DNA of 7,844 bases from assembly GCA_900545165.1 (NCBI GenBank), contig UQYA01000082.1, forward strand, positions 1 to 7,844. The letters are read 5' to 3'. A program made the translations under genes and the position numbers. Source of the stretch: an uncultured Collinsella sp. (GTDB lineage Bacteria; Actinomycetota; Coriobacteriia; Coriobacteriales; Coriobacteriaceae). The notes beneath the pieces are model-generated. The model was not told the origin of the DNA. It was given only the letters and a program-made list of their open reading frames with translations, and did not search any database. Every line of letters begins with the position of its first letter. Position 1 is the stretch's first letter. This document shows, piece after piece, positions 5,110-7,844 of this stretch.

Positions 5110-5841
5110 ATGAGTTTGATAGAACAGTTGCGAGGCGCTATGGAAGAATCGATGCACGTCGGCGAGCAGGAAACGAGTCTACAGGACCAGTCCTACCACA
5201 CCATTCGACGCAAAATCGTCTACCTGGACTACAAGCCGGGCGAAAAGCTGGGCGTCAAGCAGCTTTGCGATGACCTGGACATGGGTCGCACGCCCGTGCG
5301 CGAGGCTTTGGTTCGCTTGGCGCAGGAAGGCCTGGTGCGCACCGTGCCCCAGAGCGGCACCTACGTCTCGCCCATCAACCTCACCCTTGCCGAGAGTGCC
5401 TGTTACATCCGCGAGCATCTGGAAAAGCAGGTGATTGTGGAGTGCTGTGCGCGCGCCACGTCGGCCGGCATCGAGCAGCTCGACCGCGCCATCGTGCTGC
5501 AGGAAAAGGCCATGGCCGAGGAGGATCGCATCGGCTTCTTTTTGAGCGACAACCTCATGCATCACATGATTTTTAGCATCGCATGTCGCAGCACCGTGTG
5601 GTCGTGGCTCGAAGAGACCAATGCCGACCTGGAGCGCTTCCGCTGGCTGCGCGCCGCCACGCAGGTTCTCGACAATCAGGACATCGTGAACGAGCACAAG
5701 CAGATTCGCCGCGCTATCGCCGGTCGCGACCCCATCGAAGCGAGCTTTTTGGTCAGCAAGCACCTGCACATGATGTTCCGCAATCAAACCGAGGTTCTGG
5801 ACCAGTTCCCCGAGTACTTCGAGACCAGCAAGCTCCGCTAA
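5110..5841 (+). CDS. GntR-family (FadR subfamily, FCD domain) transcriptional regulator
   Basis: The 243-residue product has an N-terminal winged helix (about 26-88) with the recognition segment GRTPVREALVRLAQEGLV (59-76) and the wing VPQSGTYVSP (79-88), both diagnostic of GntR proteins. The all-helical C-terminal FCD ligand domain (about 95-235) keeps the metal-binding pattern of the family: Asp147 with His151 (DNLMHH), His196 (EHKQIRRAI) and His218 (KHLHMMF). FCD regulators usually bind carboxylic acids near a divalent metal; the ligand here is unknown. Start choice is uncertain. The ATG at 5110 has no ribosome-binding site but lies only about 7 bases after a predicted transcription start, so a leaderless message is possible; in-frame ATGs at 5140 (GAGG four bases upstream) and 5152 would remove 10 or 14 residues outside the domain. 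It is divergent from the YeiH-like transporter, its likely target. Confidence 0.92.
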   Translation: MSLIEQLRGAMEESMHVGEQETSLQDQSYHTIRRKIVYLDYKPGEKLGVKQLCDDLDMGRTPVREALVRLAQEGLVRTVPQSGTYVSPINLTLAESACYIREHLEKQVIVECCARATSAGIEQLDRAIVLQEKAMAEEDRIGFFLSDNLMHHMIFSIACRSTVWSWLEETNADLERFRWLRAATQVLDNQDIVNEHKQIRRAIAGRDPIEASFLVSKHLHMMFRNQTEVLDQFPEYFETSKLR

Positions 5842-5880
5842 CCTGCCAAAAAGGGACAGGTTTATTTTGGCAGGTTTTAT
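5840..5880 (+). terminator. Terminator hairpin of the GntR gene (copy B of the shared-core hairpin)
   Basis: AACCTGCCAAAA (5840-5851) pairs perfectly with TTTTGGCAGGTT (5865-5876), giving a 12-bp stem with a 13-nt loop and a short T tract (5875-5878). The stem begins inside the TAA stop codon (5839-5841). Its loop core GGGACAGG and following TATTTT match the hairpin at 1720-1758. Confidence 0.7.
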
Positions 5881-5895
5881 CCGAGCAAATGCAAC

Positions 5896-5929
5896 AAGGC
5901 CCGGCTCCACTGCAACGGAGCCGGGCCTT
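5896..5929 (-). terminator. Terminator hairpin of glmS
   Basis: A perfect 13-bp GC-rich stem (5896-5908 with 5917-5929) and an 8-nt loop lie 24 bases past the glmS stop codon. On minus the sequence after the stem is TTGTTGCATTTG-like, a loose T-rich tract, so termination on minus is plausible though not ideal. Confidence 0.7.
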
Positions 5930-5953
5930 AGTCGTTAGGATGACGGAACTCGA

Positions 5954-7801
5954 TTACTCGACAGTAACACTTTTCGCCAGGTTACGAGGTTGGTCAACAT
6001 CGCAGCCGCGCAGGATGGCGACCTCGCGGGCGAGCAGCTGCAGCGGGACACTCGCCGTGATGGGGCTGAACACGTCGCGGACTGCCGGCACGCGAATGAT
6101 GCAGTCGGCGATCTTGTTGATCTCCTCGTCGCCCTCGGTGGCAACAACGATAACCTTGGCGCCGCGCGCCTTGCACTCCATGAGGTTCGACACGGTCTTG
6201 TCGTAGGTGGCACTCTTGGTGGCCACGGCGATGACAGGGAAGCCCGGATCGATCAGCGCGATGGGGCCGTGCTTCATCTCACCGGCGGCGTAGGCCTCGG
6301 CGTGCAGGTAGCTGACCTCCTTGAGCTTGAGCGCGCCCTCGTAGGAAATAGCGGCACCCATGCCACGGCCCACGAACAGCGCCGACTGCGCGTCCTTGCA
6401 CAGCAGGGCGGCCTCATGAACGGCCTCGGTTTGGGTATCCAAAATCCACTGGATCTGCTCGGCCGTATCGGAAAGCTCGCGGAACAGCATGCGCGCCTGC
6501 TTGGTGGTCAGGCGGTACTTGACCTGCGCCAGCAGCAGAGCCAGCAGCGTCAGGCTCACAACCTGGCCGATGAAGCTCTTGGTCGAGGCGACCGCGATCT
6601 CCTTGTTGGCCTTGGTGTAGATGACGCCGTCGCTCTCACGCGCCACGGGGCTGCCCACCACGTTGGTGATGCCGAAGACCTTGGCACCCTTGATGCGCGC
6701 GTCGCGAATGGCGGCAAGGGTATCGGCCGTCTCGCCCGACTGGGACACGGCAACGACGAGCGTCGTCGGCGTGACGATGGGATTGCGATAACGGAACTCG
6801 CTGGCCGCCTCAACCTCGGTGGGAATGCGAGCCCAGCCCTCGATGAGATTCTTAGCAATGAGGCCAGCGTGATAGCTGGTGCCGCAAGCGATCACGTAGA
6901 CGCGGTCGATGTCGTTGAGCTCCTCGAGCGAAAGGCCCAGCTCGTCGATGTCGAGCTCGCCGGCCGGCGTCATACGACCGACCAGCGTGTCGCGCACGAC
7001 GCGCGGCTGCTCGTGGATTTCCTTGAGCATAAAGTCGGGATAACCGCCCTTTTCTGCCATGTCCAGGTCCCAGTCGATGTGGGTGACCTTGGGCCCGATA
7101 ACGTTGCCGGCCTCGTCGGTGTACTCGACGCCTGCGGGCGTGAGCTTGGCAAACTGACCGTCCTCGAGCACCACGACATCGCGGGTGGCATCGATGAGCG
7201 CGATGACATCGGAAGCAACATAGGAGCCGGTTTCGCCCACGCCGACTACGATCGGGGAATCCTTGCGGGCCACGGCGATCACGCCGGGCTCGTCAGCGCA
7301 CACGGCGGCCAAACCATAGGCACCGACCACGTGGGTGCAAGCCTCGCGCACGGAGGCCATCAGGTCGTGCGCCTCGGCATAAGCCTCTTCGATCAGATGC
7401 GCGAAGACCTCGGTATCGGTCTCGCTCTTAAAGTGGTGGCCGCGACCCTCCAGCTCTTCGCGCAGCTCGGCGAAGTTCTCGATGATGCCGTTGTGGACGA
7501 TGGCGATACGGCCGTCGCAGCTGGTGTGGGGGTGAGCGTTAACGACGGAGGGCTTGCCGTGGGTGGCCCAACGGGTGTGGCCGATACCGCAGGTAGCGTC
7601 GCTGTCGATGTTGGAAAGCTCGCTCTCCAAGCCCGCGACCTTGCCCACGCGGCGGATGACGTCGAGGTGCGCCGCGGCGCCCTCGCCCACCTCGAGCGCG
7701 ACGCCCGAGGAGTCATAGCCGCGATACTCCATACGCTTGAGGCCCGTGACCAGGATGTTCTTTGCAATATCAGAGCCGGTGTAGCCGACGATTCCGCACA
7801 T
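5954..7801 (-). CDS. glmS: Glutamine--fructose-6-phosphate aminotransferase (isomerizing), GlmS
   Basis: GlmS converts fructose 6-phosphate and glutamine into glucosamine 6-phosphate and glutamate, the first committed step to UDP-GlcNAc for peptidoglycan, in the cytoplasm. The 615-residue protein is complete. The class II glutaminase domain (1-240) starts with the nucleophile Cys2 (MCGIVGYTG), exposed after Met removal, and carries CGIGHTRWATHG (71-82), HNGIIEN (103-109) and KSETDTE (125-131). Two SIS sugar-isomerase domains follow: ACGTSYHAG (305-313), SQSGETADT (353-361) and ASTKSF (405-410) in the first, and GRGMGAAISYEGALKLKEVS (478-497) with HAEAYAAGEMKHGP (500-513) in the second. The C-terminal DQPRNLAKSVTVE holds the conserved active-site Lys610. 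The start at 7801 gives the obligate Met-Cys end; AAGGG lies about ten bases upstream. Only 43 bases upstream are visible, so neither its promoter nor a glmS ribozyme can be judged. It is convergent with the GntR gene and shows no link to it. Confidence 0.98.
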   Translation of the reverse strand: MCGIVGYTGSDIAKNILVTGLKRMEYRGYDSSGVALEVGEGAAAHLDVIRRVGKVAGLESELSNIDSDATCGIGHTRWATHGKPSVVNAHPHTSCDGRIAIVHNGIIENFAELREELEGRGHHFKSETDTEVFAHLIEEAYAEAHDLMASVREACTHVVGAYGLAAVCADEPGVIAVARKDSPIVVGVGETGSYVASDVIALIDATRDVVVLEDGQFAKLTPAGVEYTDEAGNVIGPKVTHIDWDLDMAEKGGYPDFMLKEIHEQPRVVRDTLVGRMTPAGELDIDELGLSLEELNDIDRVYVIACGTSYHAGLIAKNLIEGWARIPTEVEAASEFRYRNPIVTPTTLVVAVSQSGETADTLAAIRDARIKGAKVFGITNVVGSPVARESDGVIYTKANKEIAVASTKSFIGQVVSLTLLALLLAQVKYRLTTKQARMLFRELSDTAEQIQWILDTQTEAVHEAALLCKDAQSALFVGRGMGAAISYEGALKLKEVSYLHAEAYAAGEMKHGPIALIDPGFPVIAVATKSATYDKTVSNLMECKARGAKVIVVATEGDEEINKIADCIIRVPAVRDVFSPITASVPLQLLAREVAILRGCDVDQPRNLAKSVTVE

Positions 7802-7844
7802 AGGATAAATCCCTTCGTTCGCGTGACTGCAAGACGTCCACGCA

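Noticed and set aside
5179..5910. 243-residue minus-strand open frame opposite the GntR gene
   Set aside because: It is antisense to a clear GntR/FCD protein, runs over the terminator and has no ribosome-binding site.
7802..7844. glmS ribozyme or riboswitch upstream of glmS
   Set aside because: Only 43 bases of leader are visible and they contain nothing resembling the conserved ribozyme core; the rest lies outside the window.

Overview
The window is high-GC chromosomal DNA with short intergenic regions. Codon use, the Actinobacteria-like GlmS and the mix of regulators suggest a gut Coriobacteriia member, possibly close to Collinsella. That assignment is a judgement from sequence style, not a database match. 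I see no tRNA, rRNA, CRISPR array, phage gene, transposase gene or toxin-antitoxin pair.

Layout. Positions 1-417 (minus) hold a MarR-type regulator cut off by the left edge, with a good promoter and two matching operator-like dyads in front of it. Next, also on minus, is an orphan 96-residue protein (598-888) with a strong intrinsic terminator behind it. Diverging from it on plus, behind a good sigma70-type promoter, is a small nitroreductase-family flavoprotein (1183-1704). A minus-strand block follows in the transcription order: a YeiH/UPF0324-type membrane transporter (4946-3912), a 266-base gap full of base-paired structure, a Fis-type regulator with a decayed AAA+ domain (3645-2428), and a single-pass membrane protein (2343-1768). 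Divergent from the transporter is a GntR/FCD regulator (5110-5841, plus), which is the natural candidate to control it. The right end is a complete glmS (7801-5954, minus), convergent with the GntR gene; two hairpins separate them.

How the parts may work together. glmS is a housekeeping gene for amino-sugar and cell-wall precursor supply and is probably unrelated to its neighbours. The GntR gene and the transporter share a 163-base divergent region containing a perfect 9-bp inverted repeat, which fits local control of transport. The AAA+/Fis-like regulator has lost the residues needed for ATP hydrolysis and sigma54 contact, so it probably acts as a simple DNA-binding regulator.

Nothing here amounts to a clear new multi-gene system. 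The most interesting items are the compact junction-like structure at 3717-3873 ahead of the regulator (possible leader RNA, best supported on minus), the degenerate AAA+ regulator itself, two intergenic hairpins that share a loop core while their arms differ, and the paired MarR operators.
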